A stretch of 64,000 nt of DNA from Agrostemma githago (GCA_958450325.1 OY288241.1:42780278-42844277), one strand, 5' to 3'. Counted from the stretch's first letter, positions 9,076-21,090 are shown. The notes: a model not told the origin generated them from the sequence alone. A program made the numbers and translations.

Positions 9076-12000
9076 ATTAAACTTTGCCAGGACAATTCCT
9101 TGAATCATGGTATCCCATCTCTCCACAAGCATTGCACTTCCGAAGAGGCTTCTTATGTTCTTTCGTGGCTTTTTGTTTAGATGAAGTAAGTCGCCTTCCA
9201 GAGCCTTTTGTTTTAGAGTGGTTTGGAGGCAAGATCTTAATGTCACTGGGAATAGTGGCACCCATCAAAAATTCGATCTCAGACCTCTTGTCATTTCGCA
9301 GGTTTGTTCCTTCTTCCACAACCTTCTCCTTGAATGCTCTCACTACTTCTAAGAGCTCATCCACCTTCTCTTCCTTGTTCTCAACCACAGTCACACAATC
9401 AAAAATTTTAGTCCATAATTCTGCAACCTTTGTTTTTATTCCATCAGATGACCGACAATCAGAAAGAAGTGTGCCTTTTGCATCAAACATTTCCCTGGAT
9501 GTTGCAAACTTGTTCCAACGAGGAAGTAGATTTGAATTAGGTATTTTCTTGGCACCTCTTTCTTTCAGGACCCAAAGAGCATGATGACACAACAGTCCAC
9601 GCTGCTGGAACATCTTGCAGGCACAGACAATTTTCTCTTCTGCAGGTGTATAGTCAACTACATATACCCTGTTTTTGAAGTTGTCCTGTATAGATATATG
9701 TTCAACACCATCCTTCTTTGTAATCTCATCAACACCACAATTTTACATGGATGCCTTTAACTCCTCCTGCAACTCATAGAATACAATTCGTGTGTTGATT
9801 TCAGAAGCATGTTTTTCAAGAGAAAATAGACTGATCAATGAAGCGAAAGTGCTCTTAGAGTAAGCAATCAGCTTGGCCTGCTCCCACCTTTGAGCATCAA
9901 TGGCACTGTCAAACCTCGTGTAAAACTCAACAAGTGTTAGATGAGGGTTCGTGAAGTTACCGAAGAATTTATTCTCAGACTCGGACTTTGAAGTTGTCCT
10001 CATCAACCCTGAAAGAAACAGATCGCGGTGGTAAGCTGGTATCCACTTCTCACGCATCTCAACTATCTGCTGAAGCCATTCATGATCCTCAAGATTGTAC
10101 TTGTGATAAGATCCTGCCACATCTGTTCAAACTGAGTCGGGTTTACATCCCCACCCCAAACAGCAGCATTCAAGTCCTTAAGAAAATCTATTTTGTTGCA
10201 TATCTTAGAACCCACTTTATCTATTACCTTCTTCATGATGTGCCACATGCACAATCTATGAAATGTGTGGCTTCCAAAAACCTCCTCCATCCCAACTTTG
10301 ATTCCCAGATCATGATCAGTGATAATGAAGGAAGGAAAAGTACCTTCCATTGCCTTTATAAAGTTTTTAAACAACCAAGCAAAGTCGTTACCTGCATCAT
10401 GCATTGAGAAGACAGTATAATAAAATTCCTTGTGTGCATCATGCAAGTATTATCTTCAGAACACAAATAATGACAAAGATAGCAATAAGAAAAGCTCTTA
10501 CCACTCTCTCTCCCAACAAGGCCAACAGCAAATGTGACACATTTCTTGTGATGATCTATACCCGTGAAGGGAGCAAAGATCATCTTGTACTTATTCATGT
10601 TATATGTAGTGTCAAAAGACAACATATCACCAAATAGCATGTAGTTCTTTATCATTATAGGATCAGCCCAAAATAAACGAGTGATCCTTTGTTTATCATC
10701 AACATCAAAGTCAAAATAAAAAGAGTCACAGAGAGATTTCTTTTTTATAAGGATCTCAAAGAACATCTGTCCATCAGAGTCCTTGATAAACTTTTTTTAT
10801 GTCTCTACCAAAAAATTTAAAATCAACCTTTGATGCACCTACATATTTATAACCCTTTACAAACTGCTTGAACATCCTGAAAGTTTTAACCGCACCTTGG
10901 TTCACCATGGAGTTGTCAATGATCATCTTTTTGTGCAAAATGTTGAGTTTCCTTGCCTTTTTAAGGTGCATCATTGTGGAAGGTGTGTTGAAAAAATGGT
11001 TATGTCCTTCATTAAATTCTTTGATTTCATATCGTCCATCAGATCTTCTTTCTAAGATGATTCTGGCCATACAACGAATTCTTGTTATCTCCCTTCTTTG
11101 TTGTTGTCCCTTATGTTCATATTCACCTTCTTTATTGCACACAATGTACTTTTTTTAATGATACCACGACTAGTGCGTCCAGTGCTTTTCCTAGCAATGA
11201 AGCCACCAGCAGTTGTATACTGGGAATAAAATTTAAATGCTTGTTGCAGTCCAACTTCTTCCAATCCCGGAAAAATTTGACCCACATAAGGTTTCGATTC
11301 TTTAGAACAACTTGGTATCTTCAAATCATTGTCAGAATTAGGTTCGGGAGTATCTATGTAAATTTAACACATAATATTAAATTCTACATCAAAACTATGA
11401 ACAATTTTCAACATGTACAACAGATATTAAGTTATCTACATCAAAACATATGGTGCTTTAACTATGAACAATTTTCAACATGTACAATAGATATTGAGTT
11501 ATCTACATCAAAACAGAAACTGCTTTAACTATGAACAACTATCAACATATACAACAGCTATTAAGTTATCTATATCAAAGTAGCAACTGCTTTAACTATG
11601 AACAATTATCAACATGTACAACAGATATTAAGTTATCTACATCAAAACAGCAACTGCTTTAACTATGAACAACTATCAACATGTACAACAGATATTAAAT
11701 TATCTACATCAAAGTAGCAACTGCTTTAACTATGAACAACTATCAACATGTACAACAGATATTAAGTTATCTACATCAAAATAGCAACTGCTTTAACTAT
11801 GAACAACTATCAACATGTACAACAGATATTAAGTTATCTACATCAAAACAGATGGTGCTTTACATATGTATATCTGTTGTATTATTTATATACAATCAAT
11901 TGAAACTTATATACATCAAAACAGACAGTGCTTTAACTATGAACTAAACAATATAAGATACGTTTCTATGAAAACTTGAAGCAATTGAATTGATGAAGTA

Positions 12001-12328
12001 ATATAAACTAAAATAGAAAAATAGATGAATTAATGAAATATTTTACCTAAAATATTAGAATCGCCCATCATCGAACATGTTGCAGTTGTTTCTTGACCAT
12101 TCACTGCATTCAAAAAATGAATCATGCTGTAAATAAAATAAGAATCAGACTTAAAATCTGAAATTGAATTTTAGAATAAATTGAATTTTTTTTACCTAAA
12201 TCTGAAGTAGTTGAAGGTGAAATTGAAGAATTTTCATTTGTATCTAATTTTCGACGCTTTGATGAAGAATCAGTTGCCATTGAAGATGCAGAATTACTCG
12301 CCATTGAAGGTGCAGAATTACTCGCCAA
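9076..12328 (-). pseudogene. FAR1/MULE-type transposase gene, decayed
   Basis: Spliced minus-strand gene of a Mutator-like element. From the N-terminus: a Ser-rich start with a basic patch (SSKRRKLD, ATG at 12328), a FAR1 DNA-binding region (11340-10790, with FKFYSQYTTAGGF and FNEGHNH), a MULE transposase core (10766-10120, with LSFDTTYNMNKY, FTGIDHHKK, IITDHD and CMWHIMKK), a SWIM finger (CACKMFQQRGLLCHH, near 9600) and a C-terminal CCHC knuckle (CNACGEMGYHDSRNC, near 9110). Likely introns: 12200-12115, 12046-11356 (with the minisatellite) and 10503-10410. It is broken: frame changes at A7 runs (11152-11158 and 10791-10797), another near 10105, and a stop near 9745. Host FAR1/FHY3 genes are related, but the terminal repeats and decay point to a transposon copy. 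Confidence 0.82.
11369..11940. repeat. 67-bp minisatellite in the transposase intron
   Basis: About eight units of 67 bp (starts at 11436, 11503 and so on), each with CTACATCAAA, ACTGCTTTAACTATGAACAA and CAACATGTACAACAG. Units differ by a few bases. The array lies between the inferred donor near 12046 and acceptor near 11356 of the transposase gene. Confidence 0.9.
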
Positions 12329-12515
12329 TGAATTTCAGAGGTTTTCAGACTAGAGAGAAAAAGTAGTAGGGTCCAAATGACAGGGTTTTGGAAGGTGGAG
12401 AGGAGTAGCGCGTGTTTTTTGAGTCTTTCAATCTGGATCGTTAGATCAGATCTTAATCTAATGGTCCAGATTGTGCCTCTATGGGTGTAAGGAGTTACCC
12501 TGCCCTACCGGAACC
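12329..12515. mobile_element. Terminal region of the Mutator-like element
   Basis: This segment precedes the transposase ATG. The part at 12457-12500 (AATGGTCCAGATTGTGCCTC) is an inverted copy of 12588-12645 on the other side of the (TC)n(TA)n run. It is the likely terminal inverted repeat of the element; the other end is beyond elements A and B, outside the window. Confidence 0.55.
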
Positions 12516-12516
12516 C

Positions 12517-12517
<1 letters not shown>

Positions 12518-12580
<63 letters not shown>

Positions 12581-12584
12581 CTAG
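12518..12584. repeat. (TC)n(TA)n microsatellite
   Basis: About 17 TC units followed by about 15 TA units, between two inverted copies of the same terminal repeat. Confidence 0.95.
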
Positions 12585-13400
12585 GATCCTTTGAGGCAGC
12601 TCAACTCGCCGCACCCATTGAGGCACAATCTCAACCATTAGATTAAAATCAAATTAAAGGCTAAGATTAAAACAAAAACTCATACATAAATATATTTTTT
12701 TTCCCGGGGAAAAAAATCAATATTTTTCAGGGGGAAAAAATCGGTTTTTTAAAAAAAAAAAATCGGAAAAAAAAATTTCGGATTTTTTTTTCAAAAAAAT
12801 GTATTTTTTTTCCCGAAAAAAAACATTTTCTTTTTCCGAAAAAAAAACATTTTTTCCAAAAATAAGCATACTTTTTTTTTCCGAAAAAATGAACTCATTT
12901 TTTCCCCAAAAAAACATTTTTTGCCGGACATTTTTTTCCCAAAAGAAAAAAAATCCAAAAAAACAAATCCTGAAAAAAAACATTTTTTTTAATATTAAAA
13001 TAAAATTGATGTATATAAAAACAATTTCGGTGTACATATTAACTGTTTTAGGGTATATAAAATTCTACTATATCAAATAATTAAGTACATATGACAATTA
13101 TTTAAGTATATATATATGTTGATTAATTGGTGTACATAGTAACCATTTGAGTGTATATAACAATAACTATTTTACTGTATATATTGAGTTCTAAGTGTAT
13201 ATATGTAGTGAGTTTAATAGCGTATATAATGAGTTTTTTAGTGTATATAACAGTTATTTTGATGTATGTTCCATTGTTGATTAACTGATGTACATATTAA
13301 TTATTTGGGTGTGTATAACAATTATTTTACTATATGTATTGAGTTCTTAAGTGTATATATAGTGAGTTTAATAACGTATATAATGAGTTTTTTAGTGTTA
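12585..13400. mobile_element. Unclassified element between TA microsatellites
   Basis: Starts with GGATCCTTTGAGGCAGCTC and shares an inverted terminal motif with the Mutator end at 12457-12500. Inside are a homopolymer-rich block (12640-12985) and a direct repeat with about 156-bp spacing (13153 and 13309: GTGTATATAACAA, TATATTGAGTTCT, GTGAGTTTAATA). No coding capacity seen. Probably a short non-autonomous relative of the Mutator element. Confidence 0.4.
12640..12985. repeat. A/T homopolymer block with CCG/CCC spacers
   Basis: Runs of 6-12 A or T alternate with short CCCG, CCG or CC spacers on both strands. It gives spurious Lys/Phe-rich frames on both strands, which I do not call as genes. 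Confidence 0.85.
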
Positions 13401-13420
13401 TATATATATATATATAGAGT

Positions 13421-14180
13421 GAGGATCCGATGAGTCTCCCTCTTTAAATGAGTCCGTCCTTTCAATCTGGACCACACAATTAAACAAGATTGAATGGTTG
13501 AGATTGGACCACGTCATTAAGGAAGAGTAACAAGGCTGTCTTTGCATACACAAACATCATAACTCTTTAATTCCATATTACTGTGATATTATTACTGTGA
13601 CATTATTACTGTAATTCCTTATTACTATGACAATATTACTGTAATTCCTTATTACTGTGACAGTGTCACAGTAAGATATTTGTGTTACTGTAATAGTGTT
13701 TGTTACTGTAACAGTACTACTGTTAATCTCATGTTGATGTTACTTTGTAGTGTCAATTGATAAATGAATTTGACATTATTACTGTGACATTATACTGTGA
13801 TTCCTTATTACTGTGACACTGATATTTATAACTCTTTAATTTTATATTACTGTGACATTATTACTGTAATTCCTTATAACTGTGACACTACAGTAAGATT
13901 TTTGTGTTACTGTAATAGTGTTCTGTTACTGTAACAGTATTACTCTGACATTATTATTGTAATTCCTTATTACTGTGACAGTGTCACAGTAAAGATATTT
14001 GTGTTACTGTAATAGTTTTTTTTTTAATATAAAAAAAATAGTGTTCTGTTACTGTAACAGTAAGATTATATACGATGAAGATGACGCTGAGATTGAATCT
14101 CAGCCATTCATGTGATTTGATCATGTGGCTGTGATTTGAGGGACGGACTCATTTAAAGAAGACCAACTCACCGGATGCAA
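13421..14180. mobile_element. Short inverted-repeat element between TA runs
   Basis: Ends at 13421-13459 and 14141-14180 are inverted copies (CTTTAAATGAGTCCGTCC core exact, outer part about 75%). TA microsatellites lie on both sides (13399-13417 and 14188-14282), as in the Micron elements of rice that sit in (TA)n. The inside (13540-14070) is a degenerate repeat of TTACTGTGACATTATTACTG with the near-palindrome TTACTGTGACA / TGTCACAGTAA twice. No coding frame. Confidence 0.6.
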
Positions 14181-14181
14181 T

Positions 14182-14284
<103 letters not shown>

Positions 14285-14937
14285 AACTTTTCGAGTGATA
14301 TGATTGGTCCTTGCATCAAAAGTCAATTTAGAAAAGTGTCATTAATAATAAAAAATCAAGTAGAGAATATTTTAATTACTATAATAATATATTTAATCTA
14401 TCATATTAATGTGATGTTTTATAATTTTCATCTTAAAACCTTTAAATTTCATTTAACAAAAAATTATCGTAAAAAAAATTATAAAAAATAATAATTAGAT
14501 TTTTGGTAGAAAATGCTTTCATTTGAATATAAATTAAATATAATTTGTATCATATTATTTTCTTGAAAAAGTGATGAATTTATGACATATAAAAATAGTA
14601 AAGTTATCCCACATCGACAAATTATAATAAGGTGATAAAATTCTATATTATAAATAAGAGTAGCCATCCGTCCTTAGATATCCACCAAAAAAAATTTAGT
14701 CTTGAATAACTCTTAAGATTAAGATTATAAACCTTAATTAATTATCTCACATCGAAAAATTATGATAAGTTTATGGAATTTTATACTATGAATAAGAGTA
14801 ATCATTATTTTTAAATATCAACAAAAAAACTTTTGAGTCTTAAAAAATCTCTCGGAGTATAAATAAGAGTAATAATTCGTTCTTAGACTTCAAACAACAA
14901 TCTTTTGAGTCTACGGGCAATCTCTCCAACAAATCAA

Positions 14938-15253
14938 TTATGAGTGGATACCTTATTTTTACAAGGGTTGTAAGAAGCTTGGACACTTGGAGGACAAATG
15001 TAGGAGCTCTAAGAAGATGTATAAGCCTGTCGTACAGCCTAAAGCACTTGATCAACTTGTGAAAGCAGAGACAAAATCGGATGCAAAGGGATTTACAATA
15101 GTCACTGGCAGTAAACAGAGAACTGTTCCCCCACGCTCATCTTCCCCTATTATTGAAATAAACTCTTTTCAAATTCTGGTGGAAGTAGAAGAGAACTTAG
15201 TTGACATTGAGGAAAATACTAGGGCATTATTAGCTAGGGGAGAAACCCCCTGA
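14938..15253 (+). pseudogene. LINE ORF1, C-terminal remnant
   Basis: Starts inside a zinc knuckle (CKKLGHLEDKC, with the first Cys of the pair apparently lost) and continues as a basic, then acidic tail ending in a TGA at 15251. In plant L1 elements the ORF1 protein binds the element RNA through this knuckle. The N-terminal half is missing because the copy is 5'-truncated. Confidence 0.65.
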
Positions 15254-15271
15254 TGAAGGACCCTAGCTCCC

Positions 15272-18200
15272 TTGAGGATAATTACTTGGAATATTAGGGG
15301 CATGAATGAGCCCCTAAAGCAACATGAGGTCCTTAGCCTTATATTGTCCAATAAGGCAGATATTATATATAGCCATCATAGAAACTCGAATTAAGTCATA
15401 AAAGGTTCAAAAACTAGGCCATTCATGCCAATTATGATAAGCATAGAAATGGGAGAATTTGGTTAGTCTGGAAGGCTCAAACTATGCAGGTTGACATTCT
15501 GCACACTGCAGCTCAGTATATTCACTGCAAATTTAAGCATATAGCGCAGTAGGTCGAAGGACTGTTCACCGCTGTCTACGCTCTTAATGATGCTTCTGGT
15601 AGGCATTCTTTATGGGGATTTTTTCAGGAATCAGCGCTCTCACCTACCTTGGCTCTATAGTGGAGACTTTAATGTCACTTTAACTCCAGGGGAAAGGATC
15701 ACGAGAGGCGTTATAAATATGACTGATATTAATAATTTTAGAGATTGTGTTGAGGATGCTCATCTCGCGAATCTTCCATGTACCGGGGCTACTTACACTT
15801 GGTGTAATACGCAAAATGCGGACGATATAGTCTGGGCGAGGTTGGATAGAGCAATGGAAAATACGACATGGGAACAATCCTTTAACAGCACGGCTATTGC
15901 ATTGGAACCGGGAGTGTCTGATCACTCCCCCATACTAATCAACATACCTCTAGGTAGAGAAAATTTGCCTCGTCCTTTTAGATATCTAAATTGTTGGGCT
16001 AATCATCCTAATTTCCATGCCCTAGTTACTCATACATGGAATATGGAGGTGAAAGGGGTGCCAATGTTTAAACTCATGAAGAAGATGAAGCACTTGAAGT
16101 TCTCTTTGAAATAATTACATCAGGCACATTTTACACACCTAACACAAAAAGTGAAGACCCATAAAGAGAATCTCCTCCTATGTCAATCACAACTTGTGAA
16201 TGATCCTTTAAATATCACTCTTCAGCTTGAGGAAAAAAGGTTGAGAGAAGATTACTTGTTTTTTAGGAAGGCAGAGCTTTCTTCCCTTTCCCAAAGGGCA
16301 AAGGTCCAGCACCTGCAACTCAACGATGATAACTCCGCATATTTCTATGCCCATCTATCATCAAGGAGGGTATATAGTGCTATTGGATCCATCAAAGACA
16401 CTAGTGGAATGCAGCATACTATTCAGGACGACATCTCTGGAGCTTTCCTTTACTATTATACTAAGTTATTGGGATCAACGAATCCGGTGCAACAATTGGA
16501 CAATGAAATAATCACAGCTCGAGTTACTGTTTCTGCCGAAGGTGTTGTTAGTCTGGTGAAGGCTGTTACCGCTGATGAAATAAAAACAGCTTTGTTCTCC
16601 ATTGATGAAAAGAAAAGTCCTGAACCTGACGGGTTTTCCTCGGGATTTTTTAAGAATGCATGGAATACTATAAAAGGGGACTTTATACCAGCAATTCAAG
16701 ACCTCTTCATCCGTGGGAGACTGTTGGGAGAAATAAATTTTACCCTCATCATGCTCATCCCAAAGAAAGAAGTGCCAGAAATGATCTTAGATTTCCGACC
16801 TATTTCATGCTGCTCAACTGTGTATAAAACCATTAGCAAGGTCATTGCTAATAGGTTGAGCCTGATTCTTCCCCAAATTATTGGTATGGAGCAGTCTGCC
16901 TTTATTAAAGAGCGTAACATTTTTGATAATATTCTTATGGCGCATGAACTGGTGAAAGATTACAGCAAAGCGCACCTTTCTCCTCGATGTACCATCAAGG
17001 TAGACATCAAGAAAGCTTTTGACTCGGTAAATTGGGACTTCCTCCATAGAGCATTACTTGCTTATGGGATTCCTGCAGTAATGGTCAATAGCTCCTCGAG
17101 GTTCTCTCTTAAGATAAATGGCGCTTCACATGGCTATTTTGCAGGTAAACGTGGGTTGAGACAAGGTGACCCGCTCTCACCCCTCTTATTTATTATTTGT
17201 ATGGAAACACTTTCCCGAATGCTCCGAACCTGCATCAGGGATAGAAATTTCTCCTACCATCCCAAATGCTCTCGGATTGCATTAAATCACTTGATTTTTG
17301 CAGACGACCTATTGATTTTTACACGGGGAGATGTACCTGCAGTTCTTTCTGTAGTGCAGCGGATGGAGGAATTTGCTAAAATGACTGGATTGAACCCAAA
17401 TCCGCAAAAGACAACAATCTATTTTGGAGGAGTAACCCAGGATGTAAAAGCTCATATTCTCGCATCCAGTGGCTATGTAGAGGGGACTTCCCCCTTTAAA
17501 TACTTGGGAATGCCTTTAAACACCTCTCGACTAACCACTAGCATGTACCAGCAACTTCTGCTCAGGATACATGCAAAGCTCACGAACTGGGCAAAAAGCC
17601 TTCTATCATATTCGTGTAAGGCATAAGTAATCAACTCTATTATTTTTGGGATGCAACAATACTGGGCTTCATGTTTGCTCCTCCCAAAAGCAATCATAAA
17701 AGCAATTAAACGACTATGTCGCGAATTCTTATGGGGAAAAGAAGGAAGGAGGATGATTTGGAAGAAGTGGAGTACTTTTTATCTCCCAAATTCAGAAGGA
17801 GGTTTTGATATCAAAGAAATTTGAGCTGGAATAAATGCCTAAAATGGATATGGAAGATTGAACCTGGAAAATCCAATGTTTGGTGCTGTTGGATCAGAAA
17901 ATACACCCTCAAAAACAAGTCAATTTGGGATGTGCGGGAGCATATTTGCAGTAGCATATGCTGGAAGAACATCCTTCGGACTCGAGATGATTTTGTTGCA
18001 CGAATAGGGAGTATACAAGCAGCGCAACAAGCACTCGCCACTTCAGGCAGGAAGGGGAAGTTATGCCTCATGGACCTGTATGACAAATTTAGGAAGAAGG
18101 GAAGGAGGATCAAGTGGGATAAACTCATTTGGGATCGCATAAATGCTCCAAAGCATGCTTTTATCTCCACAATGACTATTGAAAATTCATTGGCAACTAT

Positions 18201-18579
18201 GGATAATTTGCAACGAATGGGTATGATTTGTGCCAACAGATGCAGTATGTGTGAGACTGGTGCAGAAACGCAGTTGCATCTCTTCTTCGCCTGCCCTTAT
18301 GTGAGACCTATATGGGTTGTTGTCAAGGACTGGTTGCGGATGACTGCTCCAAACTCTCTCCCTAGTCTTCTTCGCTGGTATTCCCACTGTAACCGTGGAC
18401 GTAGCATCTTCAAACGCCAAAGAAGGTGTGCTTTTACGATCACTGTCTATGGAATATGGCAAGAACGAAATTGGAGAATTTTTCTTAACAAGAGGCGGTC
18501 TACTGAATCCATCATTCGTACGATCAAAATGAATTTATGTATTAGATCATTTCATATTGCTAAGAGAGCTGAAGTATAA
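15272..18579 (+). pseudogene. LINE ORF2: endonuclease, reverse transcriptase, zf-RVT
   Basis: In order: endonuclease start ITWNIRGMNEP (15280), its later motifs SGDFNVTLTPGE (15660) and SDHSPILINIP (15920); reverse transcriptase 16151-17626 with KSPEPDGFSSGFF, LIPKKEVPEMILDFRPIS, KVDIKKAFDSVNW, GLRQGDPLSP and the catalytic FADD (17300); and a zinc-binding C-terminal domain CSMCETGAETQLHLFFACP (18240). The protein would nick target DNA and copy the LINE RNA. It is broken by frame changes near 15380, 16115 and 17625-17820, so this copy is dead. The RT part itself is one 491-codon open frame. Confidence 0.88.
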
Positions 18580-18913
18580 TATATCATTTCTCACTTAGCC
18601 TACTAGATTATTAGTAGGTTAATCATCGTTAAAAGAGCTCAAAACTTATGTACTTTTGGGAATATTATTGAATGGGAACCAATGATTTCCAAAAAAATAA
18701 TCTTTTGAGTCATAAAAAAAGCTCAGAACACTATAAACTTATGTAAAATTATCTCATGTCGAAAAATTATGATGAAATTTTATACAGTATTATAAATAAG
18801 AGTGATCATTTGTCAATAAATATCAACCAAAAAAAATTTGAGTCTACTTTAAAAAAACTATGATTATGTGATGTAATTTTATATTATAAATAAGAAAATT
18901 AATCATTTGTTCT

Positions 18914-18914
<1 letters not shown>

Positions 18915-18957
<43 letters not shown>

Positions 18958-18972
18958 TATATACATACATAC

Positions 18973-19021
<49 letters not shown>
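18915..19021. repeat. Alternating TA/TG/CA tract, quasi-palindromic
   Basis: (TA)n, (TG)n, (TA)n, (CA)n and (TA)n follow each other, so the TG part can pair with the CA part. The whole tract is alternating purine-pyrimidine. Confidence 0.92.
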
Positions 19022-19387
19022 ATTGAGTCCTTAAAAAGTACTTAAGACAATAAACTTAGGTAAGATTATCCCACATCAAAAATTATAATAAGGTGAAGAA
19101 ATTCTATTATAAAAATAAGAGTAATCATTCGTCCAAAAATTATAATAAGTGCGAATTATATTATATAAAAATAAGAGTAATCTCCCGTCCTTAACTTAGA
19201 TATAAAAACAAACTCTTTTAAGTCTTGAAAAGAACTGTTAAAATTGTAAACTTAATTATGTAAAATTATCCCACATCGAAAAATTATAATAAGGTGATCG
19301 AATTTTATAATATATATATAAAAATAAAAGCAATAATTCGTCATAATTATGATAAAGTGTTGGAATTTCATCGAAAAATTATAATAA

Positions 19388-19607
19388 GAGATTTTCTACA
19401 TGGTATCCCGTGTTTTTACTTTTTCTATATGGTACTTCTGTACTTTTATAATCACACATGATACTCCTCACTTTTATGGACGGAAAATGTCATTAAGGGT
19501 ATAGAAACATAATACACTAAAAGTGAGGGATTCCATATGTGATTGTAAAAGTATAGAGATACCATATAGAAAAGCTAAAAATATATGAACACCATGTAGA
19601 AAATCCT
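19388..19607. mobile_element. Fold-back MITE, Mutator-type
   Basis: 220 bp, an inverted repeat over almost its full length (arms about 100 bp; outer GATTTTCTACATGG). A 9-bp target duplication TTATAATAA lies at 19379-19387 and 19608-19616. Nine-base duplications are typical of Mutator-like elements. It sits in the satellite. Confidence 0.78.
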
Positions 19608-19859
19608 TTATAATAAAGTGGTGGAATTAAACTTAAGTAATTATCCACATCGAAAATTTACGATGCGGTGATGAAATTCTCTATTATAAATAAGTGTATT
19701 CATTCGTCAAATTATGATGTGATGAAATTCTATATTGTAAACAAGATTTCATATTATTTTCTCGAAAAAAAAAGTTATGAATTTATTAAGCACTCCATAG
19801 AAGTAGTAAAATTATCCTACATCGAATAATTATAATAAGGTGATGTAAGCAATATAATA

Positions 19860-20072
19860 CTCCCTCCGAGTTTCTATCATTGACACGTATCTCTTTTTGG
19901 GTTGAGTTTGATCTTTTACGGAGTACCCACTTTCCATTTTAGGTCATAAATGTGTGGTTCACATTTACCCACCAATTTCTCTCTCTTCCTTCTTCTTTTT
20001 TGAACCACTCATTTTCCCTACCTTATTTTTCACCCAAAAACAAATGGGTCAATCATAGAAACTCGGAGGGAG
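19860..20072. mobile_element. Stowaway MITE
   Basis: 213 bp with terminal inverted repeats CTCCCTCCGAGTTTCTAT, flanked by TA on both sides (19858-19859 and 20073-20074). CTCCCTCCG ends and TA duplication define Stowaway (Tc1/mariner-type) elements. Confidence 0.92.
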
Positions 20073-20124
20073 TAAGATTTTTTAAGACTATAAACCAAAG
20101 TAGAATTATCGCACATCAAAAAAT

Positions 20125-20264
20125 GGTTTTTCTAACGTGTGTCCAATGGACACACGTTAAAATGCTAATTACAGCAAATATCACAAGGATATTGCCCAAG
20201 TATGGTGAATGTGGATTAATTAGCATCTTAACGTGTGTCCAGTGGGCACACGTTAGAAAAGCCG
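20125..20264. mobile_element. Small MITE with nested palindromes
   Basis: 140 bp with inverted ends (TTTTCTAACGTGTG). Each end holds its own palindrome AACGTGTGTCC/GGACACACGTT. The 10 bases ATCAAAAAAT lie on both sides (20115-20124 and 20265-20274), consistent with a 9-10 bp target duplication and a Mutator-type origin. Confidence 0.72.
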
Positions 20265-21090
20265 ATCAAAAAATTATATATTGAGCTGATGAAATTCTAT
20301 ATCACAAATAAAAGACATCATTCGTTTTTAGATATAAAAAAAAATAGTCTTATAAAAGCTCTTATAACTATAAATTTAAGTAAAATTATTCCACATCGAG
20401 AAATTATAATAAGGTAATGACATTCTACTATATAAATAAAAGTAATCGTTCGTCTATAGATATCAACGAGAAATCTTTTGAATCCTAAAAAGTATTCTTA
20501 AGACTATAATTAAATTCAAGTAGAATTATCCTACATCGAAAAATTATAAGTTAATTGAATTATACTCGTATTACTTCAACCATTCGTCTTTATTATATAT
20601 CAATCTGGAATCTTTTGAGTCCTAAAAGAGTTTTTAAGACTATAAACTTAAGTAGAATTATTCTCACATCGAAAAATTATGATGGAGGTGATGAAATTAT
20701 ACATCATCAATAAGAAAAATTATTCATTTGTAGATATTAATAAAAAATCTTTTGAGTCTTATAATAGGTCTTAAGACTATAGACTGAATAAAAATTATCC
20801 CACATAAAGAAATTGCAATAAGGTGATGGAATTGTATCATATAAATGAAAGTAATCATCGTCTTTAAATATCAATCAAAATTATTTTGATTCCTAAAAAG
20901 AGTTCTTAAAACTATAAATTTAAGTAGAATTATCACACATTAAAAAATTATGGAGAGTTTTAGAGTGGAGTTGGACACCTAAGTTGGATACCCAAACCAC
21001 TATGAATTCCAAATCCATCTCATTCCATACCTAAGCGTTGAACCAAACGACTCCTTGTTTGTATATGGAACTTTCTATTTCTTCTCATCA

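Larger units (their letters stand above)
14912..18698 (+). mobile_element. L1-type LINE, 5'-truncated
   Basis: A 13-bp target duplication AATCTTTTGAGTC flanks it (14899-14911 and 18699-18711), with a short A-rich tail (about 18691-18697). It holds the end of ORF1 with a CCHC-like knuckle and a broken ORF2 with endonuclease, reverse transcriptase and a C-terminal zinc-binding reverse-transcriptase-associated domain. The duplicated 13-mer is a motif of the host satellite. Confidence 0.9.
14590..20960. repeat. Degenerate ~136-bp satellite, interrupted
   Basis: Units contain CCCACATCGAAAAATTATAA, an AATAAGAGTAATCATTCGT motif, AATCTTTTGAGTCC and AAGACTATAAACTTAAGTAG. The CACATCGAAAA motif recurs at 14609, 14747, 18754, 19070, 19270, 19640, 19817, 20392, 20531, 20665, 20801 and 20935; undisturbed steps are 134-139 bp. 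The array is split by a LINE (14912-18698), three MITEs and a dinucleotide tract. Divergence between units is high, so the array is old. Confidence 0.82.

Noticed and set aside
12717..13080. Phe- and Lys-rich frames on both strands
   Set aside because: Products of A/T homopolymer DNA; frames on both strands mirror each other and show no domain.
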